From positions 2,801,001 to 2,865,000 of the forward strand of contig NZ_CP019389.1 in the NCBI RefSeq assembly GCF_001971785.1: a stretch of DNA of 64,000 nucleotides. Reading direction: 5' to 3'. The position numbers and the translations under genes were made by a program. The notes under the pieces were generated by a model, which saw only the letters and a program-made list of their open reading frames with translations, was not told the origin of the DNA and ran no database searches. The stretch is from Seonamhaeicola sp. S2-3 (GTDB taxonomy: Bacteria > Bacteroidota > Bacteroidia > Flavobacteriales > Flavobacteriaceae). Positions 17,401-25,750 of the stretch are shown here, piece by piece. How positions within the stretch are numbered: the first letter of the stretch is position 1; each line of letters begins with the position of its first letter.

Positions 17401-19378
17401 TGAAATTAAGGGTGTCATTTTCATCATCATTAACATCGCAAAGGGCATAATCTCCAGTATCTGTTCCTGTTAGTAAAAGGTTGGTATGAACTTCTAAAGG
17501 TACTAAAGTAGCACAACCCGTTACATCATTTTCAATTCTAACTACTAGGTTTCTTGAACCGGGTTCTGCAGCGGGGTTTGTGTATTCGTAATTTGTGGGG
17601 TCTCCTACAGGGTTACTTCCAGTTTGAGCGTCATCAGTACTTTCATGAAAGGTAACGGTAACACCTGTTAAACCATTTAAAATGTCATTTATAACTTGGG
17701 TTAAATCAAAAGAAGCATTTCCATCTTGATCTTGATCACAGGCATCTAAAAATTGGGTGTCTCTATTTACAATAGGGCTAATGGTAACATTAACAGTTAA
17801 AGTAGTGGTGTTTACGCAACCTGTATCTGTATTTAAAATTCTAACATAAACGGTATCTGTAGGAGTATTGGTGTTAAAATATGAATCTGGTATGGCATTA
17901 TCACCTGTTGATGCATCTAGTGCGTTATAATGATAGCTTACTGCTAAATTTGGGGCGCCTCCAGTTATTTCATCGTCTTTTTCTGTAAGATCTATAACTG
18001 TGAAACCATCAGGAGTATCATCGCTATCACAAGCTTCTAGAGGCGAAGGCGGGGTAGCATCAGGTGCTGGATTAACAATTAAATTGAAAACGGTGTAAGC
18101 AAAACAATTACTGTCTTGATCTTGAATTCTAACATAAATGGGTTGCGGATTTGAAGTATTAGAAATAGGGGCGTTAATAGCACCCGTATTACTTCTTGCA
18201 TCAGCATCAGAATAATGATAGCTAAATGTATAGTTGGTAAAAGGAATATTGGCTACTAACTCTGGGGTTTTTGTTGAAAGATCAAAAGTTTCAATACCAT
18301 CGTTACTAGGGGCATCACATAATTCATAATCTGTTATGGGTTCAATATATTCTTCGGTATTAAGAGTTACGTTAATTTCGTCTTCTTCAACACAACTGTT
18401 TGCACTTAAAGGAACTGTAACTTCAACTCTATAGGTTCCATTTTGAACCGCATTTAGTGTAGGGCTAACTTCTGTAGGTAGTAAAGCGTTATTTAAATAC
18501 CAAGCATATGAAGCTTGCGGATTTTGTATGTCTGCATCTATAACTACAGAGCCAGCACAAGTTTCAATATCTTCTCCTAAGTCTAAAATTTCAAAACTAT
18601 TACCTTCAATAAAAACGGCAGAATCATAGGTGCCGTCTCTTTGGTCTGCAATAATTAATTTAACATGATATTGAACATAAGGTTGAATGGTTTCAGAAGC
18701 GGTTAATACAGTTGTTCTACCATTGTAATTTGTGTCTCCTACATTATAAGCATCAAAATATTGATTGTTTTGAGCGCTACAAACTCCAAAAATTTCATTA
18801 TGAATATTAACAGAATTTACGGGTAAGTTAGTACCTGGTATTAGTGCAATATTTCTGTAGGGGTTACTAGTGCCTGCTTCTTTTATAAGAAAAACAAAGT
18901 GGTCTGTAACGTTTTGACAGGGTAAAATGTCAAAATATTCTTCGGATGCAAATAGGTAGTTAAATTGAAACTGACTGGAGCTGGACACAAAATCAAACTC
19001 AATAGATGTGGCGTTTAGCGTGTTTGAAATTCCAAGAGCAGCCTCTATATCGGGATCTGTTCCCCAAACTGTAGAGCCTTCACTAAGTGTGGGGGTTCTA
19101 ACACCATTACCACCAGAATTAGCGCTACCTGTAGATAACATGATACCATTTTCAAAAGGGAAATTAGAGCTACCTCTTTCAAAATAAGCATAACTAGGAA
19201 AACCAATGGAGTTTCCGTTAACAGAAGAGGTTATATTAGAAATTTCAACACAACCATTAACTAAGTTGTTTTCAATAAGTTCTTCTACGCCTACAGAACT
19301 ATCTACAGAAATTTGTTGCGAGAACACCATACTGCTACTGCAGAAAATGGCAATTAAGAATAGATATACAAATCTCAT
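14462..19378 (-). CDS. Giant T9SS type-B surface protein with choice-of-anchor L domain and 11 CD-D-DG modules
   Basis: 1638 aa. Signal peptide (1-20), choice-of-anchor L-type domain at about 25-265 (FPFENGIMLSTGS, FQFNYLFASEEYF, QYHVKLIIADQRDGTYDSAV), an Ig-like segment at about 265-345, then 11 tandem modules of about 80-95 residues from about 350 to 1400. Each opens with Cys-Asp followed by acidic residues and DG..xF(D/N)L, and closes with an IYVRVEN-like strand and a Cys before the next module. Another Ig-like segment and the type-B sorting domain (APKFFTPNNDGYFDTW ... GHFALKR, about 1553-1638) end it. The array looks like a stalk projecting the N-terminal domain from the surface; that is inference. 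No binding partner is known. Confidence 0.9.
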   Translation of the reverse strand: MRFVYLFLIAIFCSSSMVFSQQISVDSSVGVEELIENNLVNGCVEISNITSSVNGNSIGFPSYAYFERGSSNFPFENGIMLSTGSANSGGNGVRTPTLSEGSTVWGTDPDIEAALGISNTLNATSIEFDFVSSSSQFQFNYLFASEEYFDILPCQNVTDHFVFLIKEAGTSNPYRNIALIPGTNLPVNSVNIHNEIFGVCSAQNNQYFDAYNVGDTNYNGRTTVLTASETIQPYVQYHVKLIIADQRDGTYDSAVFIEGNSFEILDLGEDIETCAGSVVIDADIQNPQASYAWYLNNALLPTEVSPTLNAVQNGTYRVEVTVPLSANSCVEEDEINVTLNTEEYIEPITDYELCDAPSNDGIETFDLSTKTPELVANIPFTNYTFSYHYSDADARSNTGAINAPISNTSNPQPIYVRIQDQDSNCFAYTVFNLIVNPAPDATPPSPLEACDSDDTPDGFTVIDLTEKDDEITGGAPNLAVSYHYNALDASTGDNAIPDSYFNTNTPTDTVYVRILNTDTGCVNTTTLTVNVTISPIVNRDTQFLDACDQDQDGNASFDLTQVINDILNGLTGVTVTFHESTDDAQTGSNPVGDPTNYEYTNPAAEPGSRNLVVRIENDVTGCATLVPLEVHTNLLLTGTDTGDYALCDVNDDENDTLNFNLYTVESYIANDLPNPIEVTFYETQDDIDNDVNAIDKTVPYPAESPTVLYIRMEDTVTNCIEESEITLLVNPILLFESVDPIPYCDTDDDGNISIDLHALDDTITGGNPNFTVTYYSDENDAENNYNALPAFYATTYTNSNSIETLYARIQNEDSGCSTVNPFEIEIITAPGTTTPTPIIICDDNQDGFYTINLEDKIPEMITNTTGVNINFFTSEDDANTNTNPIINPDSFNAETQTIYVRFESAVSGCYNINTIDVTVNTLPIIPSDLEYQICEATGTTVTDFLLAEMDDDILGTQTGKEVYYFENETDATSGNLANAIDKNNVFQNTSSPQTIYVRVENITAESGTCYATSSITLQVSPEPVYNPTEGFLECDDASNDGVHTFDLNAKRTEISQGSTDNLNISFHETYDDAEANINPLADQYTNINNPQTIYVRIESSDSLCHVVESLGIIIIEAPDITEVSAPLIACDDDYDGFTTFNLEDADFQFLDRITDDLEVNYFENFDDINQDDGLDNSLAIADPTNFNSNTQTVYIKVWNNLTGCFSVIDLDLIVNLPPQTNNLGTIQICDNDTNTYDLSQINDMIVDDSSTVNISYHNSFTDATNNTGALANTFNYSASTHDIFVRVTDITTGCPIVTSFTLQINQNPVANTPPPLIACDDDYDGFFEFTLTTNTNTIIGSQNPNQHTVTYYSELTDAENATNPLGDLHAASNGDVIYARIENTSTTCYDITSFTTIVNPLPVVPINDVIPLCLDDLPLVIDAYTGNPNDTYEWSTGATTPQIILNDPSEIGNYWVTVTTPNTIGSDCEYTHNFSVIESEEAEINFTTTVDFSDPNSITVDVSGIGDYVYILDDGEPQTSNVFENVYLGPHTVTIRDLNGCTDVSETVIVIDAPKFFTPNNDGYFDTWHIIGIEELPGTIVYIYNRFGKLLKTLPDTSTGWDGTFNGKKMPSDDYWFVAKVIQEGEAFEVKGHFALKR

Positions 19379-19522
19379 AGCTGTAGGTTTTTTGCTCCGA
19401 TTTTTTTAGGCTTATATTTCTGATTTTCAGTCAGTAATATTTCGCGGAAAAATATATTTTTTTCAGATGAAACGCAAAATAAATCGGGTAAATGCGGTTT
19501 TATTAGTTTTTTAGATATTTGG

Positions 19523-22243
19523 TTAATTTTTTAATGTAAAATGGTTTTTAAAAATTCTGCCATCTTCTAACTTAACATAAAACCAATAGTCATCAGATGG
19601 TAATTTTTTACCATTAAATAAGCCGTCCCATCCTTCGCTTAAAGGGCTTAACTCTTTAACAAGTTTTCCGTACCTATTAAATATTTTAATTTTTGTGTTG
19701 GGATAAAACATACTAGAAACCCCATAGAGTTGCCATGTATCATGTTTTCCGTCGTTGTTTGGTGTAAAGAATTTAGGGAAACCAATAACAGATATGGTCT
19801 TATTAACGGTACCACAATTATTTTCAGTGTCTTTTATTGAAACAGTATAAAATCCAGGGAAAACATTTTCAAATACATTACTGTCTTGATAATCTCTATA
19901 AACTATATTATTTTCATCTAGTAACCTATATTGATATGTTCCTTCTCCAGAGGCAAATACTGTTACCGTATTATTCTGTGAAGCATCTTCAATCTCAAAG
20001 CCATCTATAGTAGCTATATTAGATGGTTCAACTAATATGGTTCTAGTTTTAGAGCACTTGTTAGCGTTTGTAACTGTAACTACATACTCTTTTGCTTCGT
20101 TAATTTCTATAGTATAGGTGTTTTCTCCGGTAGACCAATTATAGGTGTAATTTGCAGGATTATCGTTTACTAAGCCAGCATTTAATGTAATGGTTGAAGG
20201 GAAGAAGTTGAGACAATATTGCTTGATTTCTTCTGTGTTAATATCAGGAAGTTCAAAAACAGTTAAGGTTACTTCACTAATGCCGTAACAGTTATTTGCG
20301 TTTTCAACTCTGGCGTAAATGGTTTGATTATAAGGAGTTGTATTTGTGTATGTTTGTTGAAGTTGGTTAGTTTCTAAAAGAGTATCATCATAAGTTTCAT
20401 AATACGATACTTCTAAGTTAGAGGGTAGTCCGTTAACTATATCTGTGTCAAAATCTGTTAAATTGAAAGTGTAAAAACCATCTTCAATGCCATCATCATC
20501 GCAAACTTCAATTACAGTATCATTAGAATCTGTTACACTTACTTCTAATGTGAGTTCAGAATAAGAGGAACAACTGGTATTATCATTAATTACTTCAACA
20601 TAAATGGTTTGTGGGTTGGTGGTGTTTGTAAAAGAACTACCATTTACTTCTTGAGTTCTAGCAGTATCTGTATAGAATTTGGTTGATAAATTTTGGTCGC
20701 CTCCTGTTAAACTAATATTTGCTTCGTTTAAATTAAAAAGAGTAAGACCGTCTTTTGTACCATCTTCATCACATTGAAGTATGGAGTGGTTAATAGGTGT
20801 GGGGTTAGGATTGTATAAAACAAAGGCTTTTCCTTCAATAGCACAATCTCCATTATTGGGGTCTATGTAAACTTCATAATAACCACTTTGAGTAACGTCT
20901 AAATCATAATCGGCTTCAGATAAAACGGTTCCATCTAAACTCCAGGTATAAGATGCTCCTGATAAATTAGGAGCAGAAAGCGTGTAAGATTCACCATCAC
21001 ATAAATCTAAATTTGTGCTACTTTCTCCGTTATTTATTATATCAATTTGTTCATTAAAGAAAGAAGCTATAAAAGGAGGTAAGCCTTGTGATGAGGTATA
21101 AGGACTTAAACTTATAGCATTGTGTTGATAGTTACATGTTGTACCAATATTGTTTGGGTTATTAATAACACCAAGGTAAGGTAAACCAGCAGTATAAGTA
21201 GCACTTAAAGCTCTGTAAATTTTTCCGTTAGGTCCTAATTGTAAGCCACCTCTGTAAAGTGATCTGTCATCAATAATTACTTGTGAGTTTTGAATGTTAG
21301 GAGCTGTTAAATTAAATTGCGCTAAAACAGATTTATGATTAGCAGGATTGTTATTACTTTGATTATTATTAAAATCATTAAAGTCGTTATAGGCATGTAC
21401 GTAAAGTAATTGGCTATTTGGCGAAAATTCAATCCCATATGGAAATGGACTTTCAGAGCTATCAATAGTTAATTCAAGCATATTAGTTGCTTGTCCGGTA
21501 AGCGGATCAAAATCGAAAAGTTGAAGACCGTTACCAATACTAGCACTAGCCATTTTAGTTCCATCAGGAGAAACCTTTAGGTAACCTCTTCTGTCTATGA
21601 TTGATAAAGAAGGAAAGTAAGATTTTACAGGTGTTGTGCTAACCCCTAAGTTACTAACTTCAAAAGCATGAAATGTGTTATAGATATCTGAAGTTCCATT
21701 TTCTGAAGCCAAGGTAATCACCCATATAGATTTTGTAATACAATCTTTTAGTACTGCTGTTAGTTTTTCTGAGCAAAGTTGTAGTAGATTAGTATTTTTT
21801 TGAGTAACGCCACCAAGACCACCATCTAGTGTCATGTCTACCACCGAATAATTGAAACCATTATTTGGGTCGTTTTCATAAACAGAGGTATCTACTGTAA
21901 AAATATAATAGATGTTTTCATCATCTGGTTTGGGAACAATTATAGCAGATTGTGTGCTTGAATTATCGCCATAAAGTCCAGAACCATTCATCATTATACT
22001 GTGGTTTTTGTTCCAAACAATGGTTCCATCGGTATAAAATAGTAGGTTTCCAGCATCATCAGAAATTGATGAGCAACCTTCGTTTGTAGATAATTGTCCG
22101 TTATTAAGCGTATTTATAGAATTGCTGTCTAGATCAAATGCTATACCAGCTCCATAACCAAAATACCAGTTAGATGCTTGTCTTTGTGAAGAGGCACCCC
22201 AACTAAAGGCGCACAACAAGAAAAGTAAAATTATTTTTTTCAT
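19523..22243 (-). CDS. T9SS type-B sorting protein with N-terminal beta-propeller-like domain
   Basis: 906 aa. Signal peptide, then about 380 residues of repeated beta-strand blocks (NWYFGYGAGIAFD, GNLLFYTDGTIVWNKNH, GYLKVSPDGTKMASAS, GIEFSPNSQLLYV, GLQLGPNGKIYRA) that read as a WD40/PD40-like propeller. An Ig-like segment, two CD-D-DG modules (about 490 and 580), a second Ig-like segment and a type-B sorting domain (KFFTPNNDGKHDTW ... NHFTLKN) follow. It ends LKN instead of the LKR of its three neighbours. Its own promoter box TACCTTTG lies 24 nt upstream. Surface protein; ligand unknown. Confidence 0.88.
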   Translation of the reverse strand: MKKIILLFLLCAFSWGASSQRQASNWYFGYGAGIAFDLDSNSINTLNNGQLSTNEGCSSISDDAGNLLFYTDGTIVWNKNHSIMMNGSGLYGDNSSTQSAIIVPKPDDENIYYIFTVDTSVYENDPNNGFNYSVVDMTLDGGLGGVTQKNTNLLQLCSEKLTAVLKDCITKSIWVITLASENGTSDIYNTFHAFEVSNLGVSTTPVKSYFPSLSIIDRRGYLKVSPDGTKMASASIGNGLQLFDFDPLTGQATNMLELTIDSSESPFPYGIEFSPNSQLLYVHAYNDFNDFNNNQSNNNPANHKSVLAQFNLTAPNIQNSQVIIDDRSLYRGGLQLGPNGKIYRALSATYTAGLPYLGVINNPNNIGTTCNYQHNAISLSPYTSSQGLPPFIASFFNEQIDIINNGESSTNLDLCDGESYTLSAPNLSGASYTWSLDGTVLSEADYDLDVTQSGYYEVYIDPNNGDCAIEGKAFVLYNPNPTPINHSILQCDEDGTKDGLTLFNLNEANISLTGGDQNLSTKFYTDTARTQEVNGSSFTNTTNPQTIYVEVINDNTSCSSYSELTLEVSVTDSNDTVIEVCDDDGIEDGFYTFNLTDFDTDIVNGLPSNLEVSYYETYDDTLLETNQLQQTYTNTTPYNQTIYARVENANNCYGISEVTLTVFELPDINTEEIKQYCLNFFPSTITLNAGLVNDNPANYTYNWSTGENTYTIEINEAKEYVVTVTNANKCSKTRTILVEPSNIATIDGFEIEDASQNNTVTVFASGEGTYQYRLLDENNIVYRDYQDSNVFENVFPGFYTVSIKDTENNCGTVNKTISVIGFPKFFTPNNDGKHDTWQLYGVSSMFYPNTKIKIFNRYGKLVKELSPLSEGWDGLFNGKKLPSDDYWFYVKLEDGRIFKNHFTLKN

Positions 22244-22267
22244 TCTTCCTCAATAGCTAAAGGCTAT

Positions 22268-22275
22268 CAAAGGTA
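22268..22275 (-). promoter_or_regulatory. -7 promoter box TACCTTTG of the 906-aa surface protein
   Basis: Exact TAnnTTTG on the minus strand, immediately after the stop of the ABC permease gene and 24 nt before the ATG of the surface protein, so this gene need not depend on read-through. Confidence 0.45.
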
Positions 22276-23100
22276 TTATAAATCGCGCTTTTTTAATAAT
22301 CTAAACGATAAAAAGATAAATAAGGCTGTCCAAGCTAAAACTATAAGCATTTCATAGCCATGTGCTCCGTAATCATAAGTTAAATCTACTTTATCAGGAA
22401 ATTTTGTCATTGCAATTCTTTGGAATGGTTGGTCAATTAACTTATACATAGATTTTAATGGAAAGAAATTCTGAATTTTTTCTGCAATAGCAGCATTAAA
22501 TTTCCAAGTTATTAAACCAAATATAATCCATTCAACAATGTATAAAATGAATAAAAAAGCTAATGCAAAAGCAGATCGTTTTACTAGCATACCAAAGAAT
22601 AAACATAAGCTAAAAAAGCCTATTAGTTTTATAAAATATGCCATTAAAAATTCAGCTTCTCTAAATATTATTGAAGCCTCATTGTAACTTGAGTAATATA
22701 ACCCAATACACAATGAAATTAAGAATATTAATATGGTAGAAACCAAAGAAAAGAAAACTATGGTGTAAAATTTAGAAAGGATGAATTCTTTTTTACTTAA
22801 ACCATCTATCAGGTTTTGTTTTAAGGTTTTATTACTATACTCATTACCTATCATGCTTACTACAACAATGGCAAAAAAGAATTTAAATTGAGAGGCGAAA
22901 AACGTTGTTAAATGCCATATAATAGGAAAGTTAAAGATTCCAAGTTCACCTAATTCAAGTGTAAAAAAACCAAAAACATTAATTTTTAAAGACGATAATA
23001 GTATAACAAAGAATGGTAGAATAAACGATACAAAAATGAGTATTTTACTTGTTCTGTTTAGTAAAAGTTTTTGTAATTCTAAATTTAAAAGTCTTAGCAT
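22276..23100 (-). CDS. ABC transporter permease (ABC-2 type)
   Basis: 274 aa integral membrane protein with about six hydrophobic segments (for example ILIFVSFILPFFVILLSS near residue 22 and VLAWTALFIFLSFRLL at the C-terminus). The conserved block VVVSMIGNEYSNKTLKQNLI near residues 80-100 is typical of ABC-2 permeases of the bacteriocin/antibiotic or gliding (GldF-like) export types. Starts 4 bp after the ATPase gene, so the two form a transcriptional unit and probably one exporter. The substrate is not evident. Confidence 0.85.
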   Translation of the reverse strand: MLRLLNLELQKLLLNRTSKILIFVSFILPFFVILLSSLKINVFGFFTLELGELGIFNFPIIWHLTTFFASQFKFFFAIVVVSMIGNEYSNKTLKQNLIDGLSKKEFILSKFYTIVFFSLVSTILIFLISLCIGLYYSSYNEASIIFREAEFLMAYFIKLIGFFSLCLFFGMLVKRSAFALAFLFILYIVEWIIFGLITWKFNAAIAEKIQNFFPLKSMYKLIDQPFQRIAMTKFPDKVDLTYDYGAHGYEMLIVLAWTALFIFLSFRLLKKRDL

Positions 23101-23104
23101 GATA

Positions 23105-24013
23105 TTAAATTTGGTTGGTTTGGTTATCGGTTAGTTGCAAAAATTGTTCTTCTAAACTTTCTTTTCGTTGTACTAGGTGGGTAAGAATAATACCGTTTTC
23201 AAAAAGGTGTTTGTTAAAGTCTTCAGATTTCATAGGCTCTGTTAAAAAGGCAGTAATTACATCATCTTCAATTTTAATTTTCCCAAAAGATTTATGGTTT
23301 TCTAACAGAGTTTTTAGCTTGTTGTTATTATTACATTTTAATTCAAAAAAGCCATGGCTAGAAATCATTTCGTCAACTCTACCAGAATATAGTTTTTCGC
23401 CTTTGCGTAATACCACTACATGAGAGCACACTTTTTCAACTTCATCCAATAAATGAGATGCTAATAAAATGGTTGTTCCTTTGGCAGCAATTTGTTTAAT
23501 AATTTCTCTAATTTGATGAATACCTTGAGGATCTAAACCGTTTGTAGGTTCATCTAAAATTAAAATTTCAGGATCGTTTAAAAGGGCAGAAGCAATAGCT
23601 AAACGTTGCTTCATACCTAATGAAAAGGTGCGGAATTTACTGTCTTTACGATCTAAAAGACCAACTATTTCTAGTTTTTCCTCAATTTTATTGTAATTAA
23701 CCCCTTTAATTTTACAAACAAGCTTTAAGTTTTGGTAACCCGTCATGTAAGGGTAAAAATTAGGACGCTCAATAATGGCTCCCACTTTTTTTAAGGCATT
23801 GTGTGTAGATATATTTCCATCAAACCAATGAAAATCTCCTGATGTTTTGTTAACAACATTTAGTACGATACCTAAGGTAGTAGATTTACCACTTCCGTTA
23901 GGTCCTAAAATACCATAAACATTTCCTTTGTTTATAGTAAATGATAGATCTTTTACAGCAGTTAAACGCCCAAATTTTTTGGTAAGGTTGTTAATTGTTA
24001 AAATTGATTCCAA
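23105..24013 (-). CDS. ABC transporter ATP-binding protein
   Basis: 302 aa from the TTG start. Walker A GPNGSGKSTT, Q-loop region, signature FSLGMKQRLAIA, Walker B ILILDEPTNGLDP and the switch His in LLASHLLDE are all present; a C-terminal extension of about 90 residues follows, as in CcmA/DrrA-type ATPases. An in-frame ATG at 24043 exists, but the promoter box TATTTTTG at 24033-24040 lies downstream of that ATG. I therefore choose TTG at 24011-24013, which gives MESILTINNLTKKFG, the usual N-terminus for this family. Partner of the adjacent permease. Confidence 0.88.
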   Translation of the reverse strand: MESILTINNLTKKFGRLTAVKDLSFTINKGNVYGILGPNGSGKSTTLGIVLNVVNKTSGDFHWFDGNISTHNALKKVGAIIERPNFYPYMTGYQNLKLVCKIKGVNYNKIEEKLEIVGLLDRKDSKFRTFSLGMKQRLAIASALLNDPEILILDEPTNGLDPQGIHQIREIIKQIAAKGTTILLASHLLDEVEKVCSHVVVLRKGEKLYSGRVDEMISSHGFFELKCNNNNKLKTLLENHKSFGKIKIEDDVITAFLTEPMKSEDFNKHLFENGIILTHLVQRKESLEEQFLQLTDNQTNQI

Positions 24014-24032
24014 ATTGTAACGATTTTGGTGC

Positions 24033-24040
24033 CAAAAATA
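24033..24040 (-). promoter_or_regulatory. -7 promoter box TATTTTTG of the ABC exporter operon
   Basis: Exact TAnnTTTG on the minus strand, 19 nt upstream of the TTG start at 24013. It would exclude the in-frame ATG at 24043 from the transcript. Confidence 0.5.
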
Positions 24041-24135
24041 CATTTGACATTGGTTAGCTATATGGGTAAGACGAACCTCTTTATATTTTGTTACAGTATA
24101 GCAATAAAACCTTTAAAATTGACTAATTTTACAGT

Positions 24136-25197
24136 ATGAAAGATTTGAAAATATCCAAAAGAAAGCCTTCATACCCAATCTCTGAAAAATTACATAAATA
24201 TCTTGAAGAGTATAACAGACATGTAGAAATGCCAATTTTTTATGATGATTTGTTACGTTTTCAAGGGGCTATAGAAGTTTATGATGATGATGATAATGAC
24301 ACCCTTTGGATTAGAGTGTATTACAGTGAATTTGATAAACAAGAAATAGATTTATCTTTAAAGAAAGTATATGCCATTTTACATTCTGATGGTAATGAAG
24401 ATATTTTTCCATTTTTAAGTGTAGATGCTATTGATTATTGTACGTTTGGAAACTCTAAACCTTTTAGAATTAAGGTTAGAAATATTTTAAATGATAATTT
24501 CTCTTATTTTTATGTAAAAGTAGCCGATGCTTCTAGAATTTATGGTTTAGAGTTAGAGCATATGCTATCTCCATATAACTTAAACTTTTTAATTAGCAAT
24601 ACTACTTTAATAGAAGAGCATATTGCAGGAATACCAGGTGATGTTTTTATAAAAGATATGTTACCAAGTTGTACTAGGCAAGAAAAATCACAAATAGCAA
24701 AAGAGTTTGTTAAATTTAATGAACGTTGTATGATAAGACTTTTAGGAGATATGCGTTCTTACAACTACGTTATAGTGCCAACCCACGATTTTGATCATGT
24801 GGTTTACAAGATTAGAGCTATAGATTTTGATCAACAATCTTACGAAGGAAAGTTTAATATTTACAGGCCCCAATTTTTTAAAGAGAATATAGAAATGGTT
24901 ACTTTGGTTTCTAAAACATTTCAAAAGTTGTCTATTGCGCAATATAAAACAGAAGAGCGTTCTATTTTGGTGAAACGTTTAAAAAGTTATAATGATAGAA
25001 TTACTCTACTGTTAGCAAGCATGAAGGATGATACTATTTCTACCAAACAACATATAGAAATGCTTAGGAGTGATATTTTTAAGTATTCTAAAGACGAAAA
25101 GTTTTTAAAATGTAATACTATGGGTGAAATACTAAAATGCGGATTAGAGTTTTTAACTACTAATTATGAGAATGTTAACCCGTTAAAAATAGGTTAG
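24136..25197 (+). CDS. Conserved hypothetical protein (353 aa)
   Basis: I do not recognise the family. No signal peptide or membrane segment, so probably cytoplasmic. Features: a long acidic stretch VYDDDDNDT near residue 50, a RFQGAIEVYDD segment, and IRAIDFDQQSYEGKFNIYRP near residue 230. The last reads a little like the catalytic-metal region of aminoglycoside-phosphotransferase-like kinases, but no other kinase motif was found, so I do not assign that. It converges on the pRiA4b ORF-3-like gene with a 1-bp gap. From its clean codon structure it is a real gene. Confidence 0.7.
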   Translation: MKDLKISKRKPSYPISEKLHKYLEEYNRHVEMPIFYDDLLRFQGAIEVYDDDDNDTLWIRVYYSEFDKQEIDLSLKKVYAILHSDGNEDIFPFLSVDAIDYCTFGNSKPFRIKVRNILNDNFSYFYVKVADASRIYGLELEHMLSPYNLNFLISNTTLIEEHIAGIPGDVFIKDMLPSCTRQEKSQIAKEFVKFNERCMIRLLGDMRSYNYVIVPTHDFDHVVYKIRAIDFDQQSYEGKFNIYRPQFFKENIEMVTLVSKTFQKLSIAQYKTEERSILVKRLKSYNDRITLLLASMKDDTISTKQHIEMLRSDIFKYSKDEKFLKCNTMGEILKCGLEFLTTNYENVNPLKIG

Positions 25198-25198
25198 G

Positions 25199-25714
25199 TT
25201 AATTCCAGTTTTCGTCAAAATCTAGGTTGTCGTAATCATTCACATCTAAATCGTCTTCAAATTCATTGAACATATCATCACCTCCTTCTGCTTCAAAAGA
25301 GCGTTCTGGAGCGGTATCTGGAATTTGTCCGTGAACATACATTAAGTTAGGGTAGTCTGTACTTTCAGCTTCTTCAACAATTTCAGCAAGTTCCACATAA
25401 AACGTCCACATACTTAAAAAGTCATAAATATATATAAGTTTTGGTTGAGCTTCATGAACCACATCATTGAGTTTGGTTTCATTCATTAAACGTGCAGAAC
25501 CATCATCACTTAAATCAAAAAGAGATATTTCTTCACCTTGATTCCATTGCTCATCGCTAATGTAAAACGAAGCCATTTCGGTACCATCAAACCCAAAAGA
25601 TTGGGTGATAATGTTGTGTAAATCTTCTAATGAATCACTTTCTCTAATCTCTAAATCACGGAAAACATCTTCTTCTGTGTCATTATCAAGTATTACTCTA
25701 AATCTATAAATCAT
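25199..25714 (-). CDS. pRiA4b ORF-3-like protein (IS1096 TnpR passenger family)
   Basis: 171 aa. The N-terminal half has the family pattern: YRFRVILDNDTEEDVFRDLE, then LEDLHNIITQSFGFDGTEMASFY, and later LIYIYDFLSMWTFYVELAEI. The C-terminus is very acidic (EFEDDLDVNDYDNLDFDENWN). The family name comes from a plasmid ORF and an IS1096 passenger, but here nothing mobile surrounds it; it is a chromosomal gene common in Bacteroidota. Function unknown. A promoter box TAACTTTG is 17 nt upstream. Confidence 0.8.
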   Translation of the reverse strand: MIYRFRVILDNDTEEDVFRDLEIRESDSLEDLHNIITQSFGFDGTEMASFYISDEQWNQGEEISLFDLSDDGSARLMNETKLNDVVHEAQPKLIYIYDFLSMWTFYVELAEIVEEAESTDYPNLMYVHGQIPDTAPERSFEAEGGDDMFNEFEDDLDVNDYDNLDFDENWN

Positions 25715-25731
25715 GATGAAAAATTATGTGG

Positions 25732-25739
25732 CAAAGTTA
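25732..25739 (-). promoter_or_regulatory. -7 promoter box TAACTTTG of the pRiA4b ORF-3-like gene
   Basis: Exact TAnnTTTG on the minus strand, 17 nt upstream of the ATG. Confidence 0.45.
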
Positions 25740-25750
25740 AACTATTTAGA

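Noticed and set aside
14462-19378. CRISPR-like periodic repeats
   Set aside because: The periodicity of about 250 bp comes from protein modules whose DNA is diverged; no short identical repeats with unique spacers.
24014-24043. ATG at 24043 as start of the ABC ATPase
   Set aside because: The promoter box at 24033-24040 lies after it, and the TTG at 24013 gives the family-typical N-terminus.
25199-25714. Mobile element suggested by the IS1096 passenger family name
   Set aside because: No transposase, inverted repeats or target duplication around it; the family is common on Bacteroidota chromosomes.
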